Counted from the stretch's first letter, positions 1 to 8,359 are shown. The stretch is DNA of 64,000 nt from Evansella cellulosilytica DSM 2522 (GCF_000177235.2 NC_014829.1:1054001-1118000); one strand, 5' to 3'. Notes: generated by a model not told the origin, from the sequence alone. A program made the numbers and translations.

Positions 1-2
1 GA

Positions 3-65
3 GACATACTCATCGTTGAGTACGACGGGAAAGAAAAGAGGTATTTACTTCAAGTAGGTGAATAA
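3..65 (+). CDS. C-terminal end of a truncated upstream gene
   Basis: An open frame enters from the left edge and stops at TAA 63-65, encoding a 20-residue tail (begins DILIVEYDGK, ends LLQVGE). The window holds too little of the gene to assign a family. A 12-bp inverted repeat follows directly, which would fit a gene end. Only the short frame and the hairpin support this, so it could be chance. Confidence 0.35.
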   Translation, partial: DILIVEYDGKEKRYLLQVGE

Positions 66-123
66 TCTTCAACAATATGAAACTATAATTACACGTAAGG
101 GTCAGTTCTACATTGTTGAAGAT
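65..123. repeat. 12-bp perfect inverted repeat after the truncated gene
   Basis: ATCTTCAACAAT at 65-76 is the exact reverse complement of 112-123. The loop is about 35 nt and no long T-run follows, so it is not a classical intrinsic terminator. It overlaps the last base of the preceding stop codon. Confidence 0.5.
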
Positions 124-178
124 CAGATAAGGAAATTTACGCACAATGCAACTCACTATTTCATAATTCTAATTGCCA

Positions 179-394
179 CTAAATATTTGTAATTATCAAG
201 ATAATTCCAAGTAGGATAAGTATAGTACTGTGATTAGATTCATTAGTAATGAGTAATAAAAGACCAGTGAAAATAAGAGGAGGAATAACATCTGCATCTA
301 GTATGATTGACAAGATAATCGTTAAAAAAATTAATGAAGTAGTAGTTACTAATTGTCCCGTCTGTTTATTTTCTTCGTTTTTAATTTTACTCAC
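179..394 (-). CDS. Small two-helix membrane protein, function unknown
   Basis: Predicted 71-residue protein with a charged N-terminus (about residues 1-12) and two hydrophobic stretches (about 17-34 and 36-69, the second interrupted by a polar NESNHS turn). It should lie in the cytoplasmic membrane. No family is recognised. The start is uncertain: the only canonical start, GTG at 394-392, overlaps the Shine-Dalgarno-like GAGGTGA. The in-frame ATT at 385-383 has normal spacing to that site. The gene is convergent with the left-edge gene and divergent from the GNAT gene at 612. It may be real but rests on composition and the ribosome-site match only. Confidence 0.4.
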   Translation of the reverse strand: MSKIKNEENKQTGQLVTTTSLIFLTIILSIILDADVIPPLIFTGLLLLITNESNHSTILILLGIILIITNI

Positions 395-611
395 CTCTTT
401 CTCTTTACTTTATGAAGACAAGAAAAAGAGGGTGCCATCATAATTACAAATTATGAGTGTTACCCATATGTTTTTTAGTTCAACTCTGAAAAGTACTGAT
501 GAAGGGCTAGAGTGGGGCCATTTGTTATTCTTCCTAGAAGACGTTGCTACATCCATAACCTAGTGATTGTTAAAGAATACAAATTAATTTGGAAGGGGGA
601 GGTGGTTTGTA

Positions 612-1442
612 ATGATTTCAGAATTACAGAAATGTGAATTTTACAAATGTAGAGGATTATTAAATGAACATGGTCATATAGAAGCTAAGGCAATAGTTGA
701 AGGAGTAAATCCAGGCCGCATTTTTGTAGATAATATGGACTCTCCTACTTCAGGACTTATTTGGTTAGGTAATAACGATGGTTTTTTCTTTATTGGAAAT
801 GAAAGAAATGAATATTTTAATGCTGATTTAAATCATTTTATTGATACGGTCGTCTTACCAGAAGCCAGAAAGGTAGGATTAACGTGGTTTGAGGGCATTG
901 GCAATCATGCATTGTGGGATGAAACTATAAAAGGTGTTTTTAAACATCGTCATGTAGATAGCTGGGATCAAAGGGTTTATACATTACAGAGAAAAGACTT
1001 TAAACACAACGTAGAATTTACTTTAGGAGAAGAATATAATATTTTCAAAATTAACGACACACTTTTTAATAACACAGCTAGTTCAATAAAAAACATTGCA
1101 TTTTTACATTCAAAGGTTTCAGCGTTTTGGTCTTCACCAGAGACGTTCTTTCATAAAGGACTAGGTTACTGTGCCGTTTATAACGATGAAATAGTATGCA
1201 TTTGTTTATCTGGTTTTGTAGTTAATCAAGTTCACTGTATTGATATTGAAACTCTGGAAGGGCATCAAGGAAAAAAGCTAGCACAAAACGTTGCCTTAGC
1301 TTTTGTAGAAAAATGTATGGCAAACAATCTTGCTCCATATTGGGATTGTATGGAATCTAATAAACCCTCAATGGCTGTTGCAGAAAAAATTGGACTAAGA
1401 AATGTATTTAACTACAAAGGATATGCCTTTAAGTTTGAGTAG
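612..1442 (+). CDS. GNAT family N-acetyltransferase
   Basis: A 276-residue protein resembling the GNAT_acetyltran family (PF12746-like), in which a variable N-terminal half precedes a C-terminal GNAT fold. The acetyl-CoA-binding region is suggested by LEGHQGKKLAQNVA at about residues 217-230, followed by a typical GNAT ending (WDCMESNKPSMAVAEKIGL, then a YKGYAF strand). The natural substrate is unknown; it is expected to transfer an acetyl group from acetyl-CoA to a small molecule or protein in the cytoplasm. The ATG at 612 has a strong GGGGGAGG site 6-7 nt upstream. A strong terminator follows at once, so the gene is monocistronic. Confidence 0.8.
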   Translation: MISELQKCEFYKCRGLLNEHGHIEAKAIVEGVNPGRIFVDNMDSPTSGLIWLGNNDGFFFIGNERNEYFNADLNHFIDTVVLPEARKVGLTWFEGIGNHALWDETIKGVFKHRHVDSWDQRVYTLQRKDFKHNVEFTLGEEYNIFKINDTLFNNTASSIKNIAFLHSKVSAFWSSPETFFHKGLGYCAVYNDEIVCICLSGFVVNQVHCIDIETLEGHQGKKLAQNVALAFVEKCMANNLAPYWDCMESNKPSMAVAEKIGLRNVFNYKGYAFKFE

Positions 1443-1455
1443 TTTTAAAGAAAAG

Positions 1456-1497
1456 ACGTTAATAACAGGTTCGTGAACCTGTTATTACGTTTTTCTT
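1456..1497 (+). terminator. Intrinsic terminator after the GNAT gene
   Basis: AATAACAGGT (1461-1470) pairs with ACCTGTTATT (1477-1486) around a small loop, extended by ACGT/ACGT, and is followed by a T-rich run at 1490-1500. Confidence 0.85.
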
Positions 1498-1577
1498 ATT
1501 TTTAGAACAGGGAAATGTTGTTTGTATGAGACGCCACTATATGCTGCACATTTCTCAATTAAGAAAGGATGAAGGAA

Positions 1578-2183
1578 ATGAAAAAGAGAATTATATCGTT
1601 AGTAATTCTTGTAGTCGTTGTTTTAAGTGCCTGTGGGAACGATGACATTAAAAAAAATACAGTAGTAAATGCGGATTTGACTGAAAGAGAAAAAGGAATA
1701 CTATCAACGACATCAAATCAATCATTTGTTTTTGATTTCAATATTGATAGTGATTATAAAGAGGTATCTGTATGGATAGAAAAATATGAGTTTGGTTCAT
1801 TGGTTGAGGAAAAAGTAGGACAACTGACAACGGAAGTTAAAGAAAGTGGAACAATCATCTTTTCGACGAATAAGTCAAATAATACTCCAAATCAATTGGA
1901 CTTCAACATCGGTGTAAGCAGTAATGGAAACACAGGATCAGCTCCATATGCTGATATTATTTCGGATAAAGGAACAGAAGATATGGCTCTGATGGAGACC
2001 ATCAATCAAGAAATGGATATTAATAACGGAGATGTCGTTTTAGGGAGTATATATTATTATACAACGGGGGAAGGTGGTATGGTCTCACTCTCCTCTGAGT
2101 TTTTTAATGATGTTGAAGGGAGAATGCACGAGTTACAATACTATGACGTTGCTTATCTTATAAGAAGTAACTTTGAGAAATAA
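1578..2183 (+). CDS. Putative lipoprotein, function unknown
   Basis: About 201 residues. It starts MKKRIISL, has a hydrophobic signal segment and a lipobox ending LSAC, so it should be lipidated at that Cys by Lgt, cleaved by LspA and held on the outer face of the membrane. The rest is acidic and soluble with no recognised domain. The start at 1578 is preferred over ATG 1569 because the AAAGGATG site lies at correct spacing only for 1578. The gene sits alone between the GNAT terminator and the phosphatase gene. Confidence 0.7.
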   Translation: MKKRIISLVILVVVVLSACGNDDIKKNTVVNADLTEREKGILSTTSNQSFVFDFNIDSDYKEVSVWIEKYEFGSLVEEKVGQLTTEVKESGTIIFSTNKSNNTPNQLDFNIGVSSNGNTGSAPYADIISDKGTEDMALMETINQEMDINNGDVVLGSIYYYTTGEGGMVSLSSEFFNDVEGRMHELQYYDVAYLIRSNFEK

Positions 2184-2285
2184 GGAAAAGTAGCTTAATA
2201 TTTAGTGGAGTTGAAGTCCTATTTTATAGTACTGGTGGTAAGCGATACTGAAAAAAGTAATGTTAGTTTAAAAGAGGTGCACATT

Positions 2286-2798
2286 ATGAAAATGGCGTTT
2301 TTTGATAGAGATGGAACGATTATAGAAGACTATCCGGACAATAAATGGACAGATATAACACAACCCGTTTTTATGAACGGTGCTATCGCTACCCTTAAAG
2401 CAGTTTTGTCTAAAGGCTATAAAATCATTATTGTTACTAACCAATATATTATAAATGAAGGCTATATCACATTAAAACAATACCATCATATAACAAAGCA
2501 AATGCTTGATGAACTTGCTCAGCATGACATCGGAATTTACGATATTTATTATTGCCCACATGCAAAATTAGAAGGGTGCTCCTGTATGAAGCCGAGAACC
2601 GGAATGATAAAACAAGCTTTATTGAACCACCCAGAAATAAACTTGTCCGAATCTTTTATAATAGGAGATTCTATAGTTGATGTTCAACTAGCAGTTAATT
2701 TGAATATGAAGGGGTTTGGCATTGGAGTAGGTTCAGACTATGGAAACAATAAAATAAAACAACTAACATCTATTAAAGATTTAATGACATATTTATAA
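2286..2798 (+). CDS. HAD-family phosphatase, GmhB/HisB-N type
   Basis: A 170-residue haloacid dehalogenase-type phosphatase. Motif I is FFDRDGTII near the N-terminus (nucleophile and acid/base Asp). A zinc-binding cluster typical of D-glycero-D-manno-heptose-1,7-bisphosphate 7-phosphatases is visible as CPHAKLEGCSCMKPRTGM. Motif IV is IIGDSIVDV. The family removes a phosphate from heptose bisphosphates or related sugars; the substrate here is inferred, not shown. An in-frame GTG at 2205 would add about 27 non-conserved residues, but AAAGAGGTG at 2271-2279 points to ATG 2286. The surroundings give no sugar pathway, so the assignment stays at family level. Confidence 0.8.
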   Translation: MKMAFFDRDGTIIEDYPDNKWTDITQPVFMNGAIATLKAVLSKGYKIIIVTNQYIINEGYITLKQYHHITKQMLDELAQHDIGIYDIYYCPHAKLEGCSCMKPRTGMIKQALLNHPEINLSESFIIGDSIVDVQLAVNLNMKGFGIGVGSDYGNNKIKQLTSIKDLMTYL

Positions 2799-2856
2799 AA
2801 AAAGTATTGTTCACTAAAAGAATGGACTAACAGACATACTATTGGAGCTGAAAATA

Positions 2857-3342
2857 ATGGTAAATGAATTTGATAGAGCAATGGAATTACGAAAGGTAGG
2901 AAGTCATAAGGAATCTAACGAACAATTAATAAAATTAGTAGAGCAGTACCCTAATGACGCTTTCATTAACTATCAATGTGCATGGAGTTTTGACATATTA
3001 GGAGAAGAAGCGAAGGCTGTACCTTTTTATGAAAAAGCTATCACGTTGGGACTTCCTCCAAAGGATTTGGAAGGGGCATTATTAGGATTAGGCAGTACAT
3101 ATAGAACATTAGGAGAATATGAGAAATCCAAAAGTACATATCTTAAAGGAATGAAACAATTCCCTCATAATAGAGCAATGCAAACATTCTATTCAATGAC
3201 GTTATATAATTTGAATGAACATAGTAAAGCGATGGAGCTATTACTTAAGTGTTTAATAGATACTACAAATGACCCTGAGATTTCCAGTTATAAAAAAGCT
3301 ATAGAATTCTATTCAGATAAATTAGACGAAATTTGGAAGTAG
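2857..3342 (+). CDS. Tetratricopeptide-repeat protein
   Basis: About 161 residues made of helical TPR-like repeats, for example SFDILGEEAKAVPFYEKAIT and TYRTLGEYEKSKSTYLKGM, each with the small-residue/aromatic pattern of TPR helices. No signal peptide or membrane segment is visible, so it is cytoplasmic and probably mediates protein-protein contacts. The start is taken as ATG 2857 because GGAG at 2844-2847 lies 9 nt upstream. The TTG at 2842 overlaps that site. Confidence 0.7.
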   Translation: MVNEFDRAMELRKVGSHKESNEQLIKLVEQYPNDAFINYQCAWSFDILGEEAKAVPFYEKAITLGLPPKDLEGALLGLGSTYRTLGEYEKSKSTYLKGMKQFPHNRAMQTFYSMTLYNLNEHSKAMELLLKCLIDTTNDPEISSYKKAIEFYSDKLDEIWK

Positions 3343-3525
3343 TTTTGAAAAGATGTACGCAAAATACAGATGTGCGATAGCATTTAAGCAGTTGTTGCTC
3401 CTGTTCAATAAAGATAAGAGAACTTAGTTAATATGTTCCTAGAAAATGCAATCATTTGTGAAGTTTCTCGCCTGAACGGCGGTGATAATGTACTGAAAGA
3501 TTTTTAAACATGAGGAGGCAGTAAT

Positions 3526-4026
3526 GTGCTTAAAAAAATTGCTAAAAGCTCACTAATCTCAGTAGTAGTAATATTTCTTCTAATGTACATATGGAATGAG
3601 TTTATTCCAAAAAAGACTAGTTATGGAGAGGTTATTTCTGAGCAATTTTCCACTACTGAATTTAATTTTTTGGATATTGAACATCACGAATATGAAGATG
3701 ATGAACTTGGGAACACCACGGCAAGGATATCTGTTAGCGAGGAATTTTTCTTTGAAGCTGTAGATGCCATCATTAATGATCCTTCAGATATGGAACTGCA
3801 AACGAGGAGGCATACTGAATTCGACATTGAATACTCTTTTTATCTCTTCACCGAAGATTACAGGCATATTGGTATACATCTTAATGAAGAAAATATACTC
3901 ATATATATACGCTCAGGTGAAGAAGAATTGTATCAGCATTATACTGTACTAAATGATAATACTCTTTATTCATGGATTGAATCAGAATTTGAAAATCTTG
4001 GTCCTGTCATTAGGGCTCGAAAATAA
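3526..4026 (+). CDS. Membrane-anchored protein, function unknown
   Basis: A 166-residue protein with one N-terminal membrane segment (about residues 8-25, LISVVVIFLLMYIW) and an acidic extracytoplasmic or soluble domain. No family is recognised. The GTG start at 3526 has a full GAGGAGG site 7 nt upstream; the overlapping ATG at 3524 is in another frame and short. The gene ends directly before a two-hairpin repeat whose first hairpin can act as its terminator. Confidence 0.6.
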   Translation: MLKKIAKSSLISVVVIFLLMYIWNEFIPKKTSYGEVISEQFSTTEFNFLDIEHHEYEDDELGNTTARISVSEEFFFEAVDAIINDPSDMELQTRRHTEFDIEYSFYLFTEDYRHIGIHLNEENILIYIRSGEEELYQHYTVLNDNTLYSWIESEFENLGPVIRARK

Positions 4027-4032
4027 ATAATG

Positions 4033-4170
4033 AAGAGGATGACTCAAAGGTCGAATTTTCACCTTTTGAGTCATCCTCTAAGCAATGTACGGAGCCCCCG
4101 CAATCTCATAAAGCCCATTATAAGTGGATTTCTTATAGTGGGCGCGCGGCGAGTGAAGTCATTGCCAGAA
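4033..4170 (+). repeat. Dispersed two-hairpin repeat, copy A (includes terminator)
   Basis: First hairpin: GAGGATGACTCAAAGGT at 4034-4050 pairs with ACCTTTTGAGTCATCCTC at 4061-4078. It is followed by the conserved TAAGCAATGTACGGAGC segment, a second hairpin (AAGCCCATTATAAG with CTTATAGTGGGC, about 4110-4143), and GCGCGGCGAGTG ending near ATTGCCAGAA. The same architecture recurs at 14446, 24412 and 19305, with a partial copy at 13036. Confidence 0.75.
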
Positions 4171-4220
4171 AATATATTTGCTTTTGGGACAGCCTCTTTT
4201 TTTAATAGAAAGTAAAAACT

Positions 4221-4478
4221 GTGAACGCTTTTTTACAGGAAATAAAACGAAGTATTTCTTTCTTAGAAAGACCATTGGTGACTTCTAAAGGAGATGGAAA
4301 ATCATATATTTACAGTAGCTTTAATCCCAAATATGCACAAATGGCAATTACTATATTAAGTACGCATTATAATTTCTGCCAAACCTCTAAATCAAATGGG
4401 TTTGAACAAACTCCTGCACAAAGGATTGGGGTTGCAGATAAAGTATATGATTGGAAAGATATTATTTACAAAAGATAG
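4221..4478 (+). pseudogene. C-terminal remnant of a transposase-like gene
   Basis: The 85-residue frame has no credible ribosome site at its GTG and looks like the end of an insertion-sequence transposase: FNPKYAQMAITIL, then HYNFCQ and TPAQRIGVADKVYDWKDI, the pattern seen at the end of several DDE transposases (YNF.. TPA...G). The catalytic core and N-terminus are absent and no terminal inverted repeats are visible. It begins just after repeat copy A. Best read as a decayed IS fragment. Confidence 0.5.
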
Positions 4479-4607
4479 AAAAATTGAAATCATTGTTAAA
4501 ATAAAAAACTAAGGTTTGTGAACAAATGCACTTAAACAATCGGGCAGGATTGTTTATTAAGAAACGAGAATAAATATTTGAAGTTTTGTTCGATGGGGGG
4601 AGAGATT

Positions 4608-5363
4608 ATGAAATTAGATGGGTCTATAGCAGTAGTCACTGGTGCAAGCTATAATAAAGGAATTGGAACGGCTATTTGTCGTAAGTTAGCAAAAGAAGGT
4701 GCGGATATATTCTTTACCCATTGGGGTTCTGAGGATGATTGGGTAGTAAAGTTCCAAGATGAAATAATACAAGAAAACGGAGTAAGATGTTGCAACTTAG
4801 AAATTGATTTATCCGAATCAAACGCCCCTTTTAAAATACTTGATATGGTTACTCACCAATTGGGCATGCCAACGATATTAGTTAATAATGCAGCACATTC
4901 CACGAGAGATGGATATATGAAATTAGATGCAGAAACTCTTGATAACCATTACGCAGTAAATATGAGGGCAACTTTCCTCCTAAGTGTTGAATTTGCTCGT
5001 CGCTTAAAGCAACAAAATAAATTGATGGGCAGAATTATCAATATGACATCAGGACAAGCACTTGGACCGATGACTGGTGAATTAGCCTATGTTGCAACAA
5101 AGGGAGCTATATCAGCTTTCACGCTTTCTTTATCGGCGGAATTGGCACCATTAGGCATTACTGTAAACGCAATAAATCCAGGTCCTACGGATACAGGCTG
5201 GATGACAGATGAGATAAAAACTCATTTAATAAGTAAATTCTTGTCAGGGAGAGTTGGATTGCCTGAGGATGCAGCTCGGTTAGTATCATTTCTTGCTAGT
5301 GAAGAGGCACAATGGATTACCGGACAGATAATTAACTCAGAAGGAGGTTTTTCAAGAGCTTAG
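4608..5363 (+). CDS. SDR family oxidoreductase (3-ketoacyl-ACP reductase-like)
   Basis: A 251-residue classical short-chain dehydrogenase. The nucleotide-binding motif is TGASYNKGIGTAIC (about residues 11-24, a four-residue-expanded version of TGxxxGIG). NNAA follows, then catalytic Ser in NMTSGQ and the YVATK Tyr-x-x-x-Lys pair. It should use NAD(P)H to reduce or oxidise a carbonyl/alcohol; the substrate is unknown. ATG 4608 is preceded by GGGGGGAGAG; the in-frame TTG at 4578 lacks a site. A hairpin terminator follows at 5411. The wide glycine motif resembles plant-type and antibiotic-modifying SDRs rather than housekeeping FabG. Confidence 0.8.
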   Translation: MKLDGSIAVVTGASYNKGIGTAICRKLAKEGADIFFTHWGSEDDWVVKFQDEIIQENGVRCCNLEIDLSESNAPFKILDMVTHQLGMPTILVNNAAHSTRDGYMKLDAETLDNHYAVNMRATFLLSVEFARRLKQQNKLMGRIINMTSGQALGPMTGELAYVATKGAISAFTLSLSAELAPLGITVNAINPGPTDTGWMTDEIKTHLISKFLSGRVGLPEDAARLVSFLASEEAQWITGQIINSEGGFSRA

Positions 5364-5410
5364 TTGTTCAACAAACGTTAGTTGAAGAAGAAAAATATAT
5401 AAATTTAATC

Positions 5411-5447
5411 TATGGCTCAGTTCTTGTTGAACTGGGCTGATTTTTGC
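5411..5447 (+). terminator. Hairpin terminator after the SDR gene
   Basis: GGCTCAGTTC and GAACTGGGCT pair around TTGTT and are followed by GATTTTTG. The remaining 5448-5760 shows no gene; it is AT-rich with no convincing structure. Confidence 0.7.
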
Positions 5448-5768
5448 AATCAAAAAGAACTGCATTTTGCAGTGCAAGTTGATGCACAATTTTATTTGCA
5501 TTTTGGTATACAAATTAAAGTTTTGCGATAGGTAACGGAACCCGTTATTCTCAGCATCCCTCTTTTTGTCAGATTGCGATATTTCACTTTACATCATATT
5601 GGATCAAAGATACGTTTCTGAAAAAATGAAGAGTTTTTTTACAATTACTCCCAACTGAATAAGAATTAGTGTTAACATTAAATAGAGAGAGTAGAAAAGA
5701 TTGAATGTATGTATATTTAGATGAGTATTTATTAGACACAATACAATAAGTTTGTTGACGATTTGGAG

Positions 5769-6125
5769 GTGAAAACTATTAACTGGATAGAATTAATTGT
5801 TGTAAGTGTAATTATTTTCGGTATTCAACTTGCTGTTATTAAGCTACTAAAAAGAAAATTCGATATTAAAAACTATGGATTATCATATAAGCATATTAAC
5901 TCCGTTCAAGCTTGGATTGAAAGAGGTCTTTTTATTGTATTTATCATACTGTTATTCTTTGCTTACAGTAGTTTATTTGTTTGGTTTTCTTTTATCCTTG
6001 TTCTCTTTATCTTTCGTGCTTATTTAGAATGGAAATATGCGCGTAGTGATAAACAATATATTCTTATTCTATGTTATCTTTTTTTCCTGTTAATCTTTTT
6101 ATCAATTGTATACTTATTTTTCTAA
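5769..6125 (+). CDS. DUF4181 family small membrane protein
   Basis: About 118 residues with four hydrophobic segments and the motif YKHINSVQAWIERG, matching LSY-H-[IV]N in the DUF4181 paralogue at 14017. Both proteins also share RAxLEWKYA near the C-terminus. It is an integral membrane protein of unknown role. The start is uncertain: TTG 5763 and GTG 5769 overlap the GGAGGTG site, whereas the in-frame ATT at 5778 lies at ideal spacing. It precedes an ECF sigma operon but is separated from it by a terminator at 6201. Confidence 0.65.
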   Translation: MKTINWIELIVVSVIIFGIQLAVIKLLKRKFDIKNYGLSYKHINSVQAWIERGLFIVFIILLFFAYSSLFVWFSFILVLFIFRAYLEWKYARSDKQYILILCYLFFLLIFLSIVYLFF

Positions 6126-6200
6126 AGACTTGTTTGAGCAAAATGATAAATTGTAATGAATGAAATAAAGAATTCATTATGGAACTTTAAAATAGGAGGG

Positions 6201-6234
6201 AGCTATTCTTTAAGAAAAAGAATGGCTTTTTTTG
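6201..6234 (+). terminator. Intrinsic terminator after the DUF4181 gene
   Basis: AGCTATTCTTT at 6201-6211 pairs (one G-U) with AAAGAATGGCT around a short loop and runs into seven T residues. Confidence 0.85.
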
Positions 6235-6327
6235 TAATCAATGTTTTTATTTTTATTTTGATATTCCTTGTAAACTTATTATTGGGAAAGGACTCTATAT
6301 TATAAGGGGGATTTGAGGGGAGGTATT

Positions 6328-6834
6328 ATGGATTCTGAATTTTTGTTGCAGTTATATAATAAACAAGCAAAAATGATCTACTACTATTTAAAAAAGAACG
6401 GATGTAGTCATGAAGATGCAGAAGATATTGTACAAGAAAGCTATATGAAATATATCGCTTATAGTAGTGGTGTTTCTACAAACAAAGCACTTTCTTATAT
6501 TTTTTCTATTTCAATGAATGAATTTAAAAGAATTTTAAAGAAAAAAGGGAAAGAACAAGTCATGTCTATCACGGATGAACGCTTCTGGGATAATTTCTCC
6601 AATGATCATGATACCGAATCCAGTGTATTAACTATTGAAATGAATAATGAAATAGTGCATACCATAAGCCAGTTGCAAGAAGTCTACAAGCAACTTCTAT
6701 TATTAAAATATGAACTCGAACTAAGTTATAAAGAGATTGGATTATTACTTGGAATGAAAGAAGGGACCATTAAGACTTATTTATTCCGTGCAAGAAAAGA
6801 ATTTCAAATGAACTGGAGGACTCTTCATGAGTGA
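6328..6834 (+). CDS. ECF-type RNA polymerase sigma factor
   Basis: A 168-residue sigma-70 family protein with region 2 (YYYLKKNGCSHEDAEDIVQE, core-binding and -10 recognition) and region 4 (LELSYKEIGLLLGMKEGTIK, helix-turn-helix for the -35 element). It lacks regions 1.1 and 3, as expected for extracytoplasmic-function sigmas. ATG 6328 follows GAGGGGAGG; an upstream in-frame TTG overlaps the site. Its last 8 nt overlap the next gene, a membrane protein with sigma-regulator features, so the two are translationally coupled and probably form a sigma/anti-sigma pair. Confidence 0.85.
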   Translation: MDSEFLLQLYNKQAKMIYYYLKKNGCSHEDAEDIVQESYMKYIAYSSGVSTNKALSYIFSISMNEFKRILKKKGKEQVMSITDERFWDNFSNDHDTESSVLTIEMNNEIVHTISQLQEVYKQLLLLKYELELSYKEIGLLLGMKEGTIKTYLFRARKEFQMNWRTLHE

Positions 6835-7765
6835 TTATACAGATGATATTTTTGATGAAAAGAAAGTAGAAAAGGCGATTAAAAAAGGCAAGCTAAAGTC
6901 TATTATTACAATTATTTTAGTTTCTTTTTTACTATTTGTAGTTTTAAACATTACCAATTTCGCACTCTCTGCATATTTTAGTCAAAAGGCATTTGAACAA
7001 TGGGATGCCTATGTCAGGCTTACTACGCCCAATGGCTATATAAGTGAATCAATTGATTCAACAGGTTTCCTTGGAGGAACTAGTAATTACAAAGTTTCAA
7101 AAAACATGAAAAGAAAAGCAGTTGTCATTGAACAAAATCAATATTCTTTTAGTCTTTTTCCATCTACATTGATTTCAAGAGGCCACGGTAGCAGTATCGG
7201 GAGCACGGCCGAAGAATGGCAATTTCAATATAAAGATAATGGGTGGAGAGAAATGATGTTTTTTCATCCAAAAGTCACTTATAAAAAATACAATAATGAC
7301 GAAGACCTAATTAATCGCATTGGTGGAGATAAAATCTTTGAGGTTGCGCTCTCCTTTGATAAACCTTACAAGCAAAGTGAATTACCTTTTGATGAACTTC
7401 CAATATTGACTTGGTTCTGGATTAATACCTTCTCTGATAGCCAGATAGAAACATTTCAAGAAGAAGCAACAAATTATGATTGGAGTGCCACATTTATACG
7501 TGAACGAGAAGCTTTAGGTTTTTCCACTCATTCATATCATTCACAAACAAATTTAGATTATGAATATAATAGATTTCTCGATTTACTTGAAACTAGCTTT
7601 TCAAGCGATCACAATAAAGCGTATAGCACACTAGAGGGTAAAAAAATGAGAGATGTAGAGATATTAGGTATAGTCGTATATGGAACAAAGGAGGAAATAA
7701 TAGCAATTATGGAGGAATCTATTGTAAAAGCAGCTTCTATCGGGGGAATTATTGATAATTATTAG
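6827..7765 (+). CDS. Anti-sigma factor with Sigma_reg N- and C-terminal domains
   Basis: A 312-residue protein with a charged cytoplasmic N-terminus (about 1-25), a single membrane helix (about 26-48, SIITIILVSFLLFVVLNITNF) and a large outside domain. The layout matches the Bacillus sigma factor regulator families (PF13800-like N-terminal, PF13791-like C-terminal). In that model the N-terminal tail holds the ECF sigma at the membrane and the outer part senses a signal. It overlaps the sigma gene by 8 nt and has no separate promoter. No terminator is obvious directly after it. Confidence 0.75.
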   Translation: MSDYTDDIFDEKKVEKAIKKGKLKSIITIILVSFLLFVVLNITNFALSAYFSQKAFEQWDAYVRLTTPNGYISESIDSTGFLGGTSNYKVSKNMKRKAVVIEQNQYSFSLFPSTLISRGHGSSIGSTAEEWQFQYKDNGWREMMFFHPKVTYKKYNNDEDLINRIGGDKIFEVALSFDKPYKQSELPFDELPILTWFWINTFSDSQIETFQEEATNYDWSATFIREREALGFSTHSYHSQTNLDYEYNRFLDLLETSFSSDHNKAYSTLEGKKMRDVEILGIVVYGTKEEIIAIMEESIVKAASIGGIIDNY

Positions 7766-7864
7766 TATTCTCACTTAAAAGTAGCTACATTTAAATAGAA
7801 AAGAGGAGCATATAAAGCAACCAATGTGCTATTTTCTTGGACAATGTTTTTTACGCAGATAATA

Positions 7865-7893
7865 TTGATATTAACAAATTAATAGAGTATAGT
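7865..7893 (+). promoter_or_regulatory. Sigma-A promoter of the RLR leader transcript
   Basis: TTGATA at 7865-7870 and TATAGT at 7888-7893 with a 17-bp spacer. Transcription should start near 7900, about 27 nt before the leader peptide start. Confidence 0.8.
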
Positions 7894-7926
7894 ATGTAAT
7901 ACATAATGAAAGGAGGGTTGTTAAAA

Positions 7927-7974
7927 ATGATGCATGCAGGAAGATTACGCCAGGAAGCTTTGAACACGAAGTAA
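7927..7974 (+). CDS. 15-residue leader peptide with Arg-Leu-Arg stalling motif
   Basis: MMHAGRLRQEALNTK, preceded by AGGAGGG at 7911-7917 (spacing 9). Arg6-Leu7-Arg8 occupies the same positions as in the ErmD leader peptide (MTHSMRLR...), a known +X+ motif at which macrolide-bound ribosomes stall. A ribosome halted there would cover the 5' arm of the hairpin at 7957-7992. Promoter upstream and terminator downstream make this a stand-alone attenuator-type unit. The nearest downstream gene, mph at 8534, inactivates macrolides. Drug sensing is inferred from motif and layout; the peptide and site are seen directly. Confidence 0.7.
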   Translation: MMHAGRLRQEALNTK

Positions 7975-8104
7975 CTTAATATGTTCAAAGGCTCTGTTTT
8001 CATAAAACAGAGTAAACGGGAGTAGTCTGCATATTTTTAATAACCTTCAACGGGGAAGTATATACTTTATGTGAAGAGGCAGATGTACAACATCTGTCTT
8101 TTTT
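7957..8104 (+). promoter_or_regulatory. Putative transcription attenuator with terminator
   Basis: Three hairpins follow the leader start. (i) GCTTTGAACA 7957-7966 with TGTTCAAAG 7982-7990, its 5' arm inside the peptide-coding part. (ii) CTCTGTTTT 7992-8000 with AAAACAGAG 8004-8012. (iii) Terminator GGCAGATGT 8078-8086 with ACATCTGTC 8090-8098, followed by six T residues. Hairpin (i) would be disrupted by a ribosome stalled at the RLR codons, the usual basis of ribosome-mediated attenuation. The exact antiterminator pairing was not resolved by eye. Confidence 0.6.
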
Positions 8105-8359
8105 GTTTAGTCAAGAAAGTAAAGGTTTTGCGAATTTCGACCATTCAATGAAAAAATATGTGTGAATGGGATAGAATTAATGTGTTTAACTCAAAAGACG
8201 AACACCTCGATACTAAGCAATGCATTTTTCTAAATCGGTTTTCTGGCATTAATCATATTTGGTTGTTGCTTTGAGAAAACACGCTTACCCCATCTCGAAA
8301 TTGTCTATTTCATACTACTGAAGACATCTATTTGTTGTCCACTCGTTTACTCAATTATT

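Noticed and set aside
468-563. A 31-codon frame (MFFSSTLKST... to TAG)
   Set aside because: It has no ribosome site and no recognised family. It could be a gene fragment, but nothing supports that.
7927-7965. GATTACGCCA followed by AGCTT resembles the pUC lacZ-alpha polylinker, suggesting vector contamination
   Set aside because: The match is broken by inserted bases and covers about 15 nt only. The surrounding promoter, ribosome site and hairpins fit a native leader better.
7960-8060. ACGGGAGTAG after a hairpin suggested a yybP-ykoY manganese riboswitch
   Set aside because: Only part of one conserved motif is present; the second conserved loop and the expected stem arrangement are missing, and no transporter gene follows.
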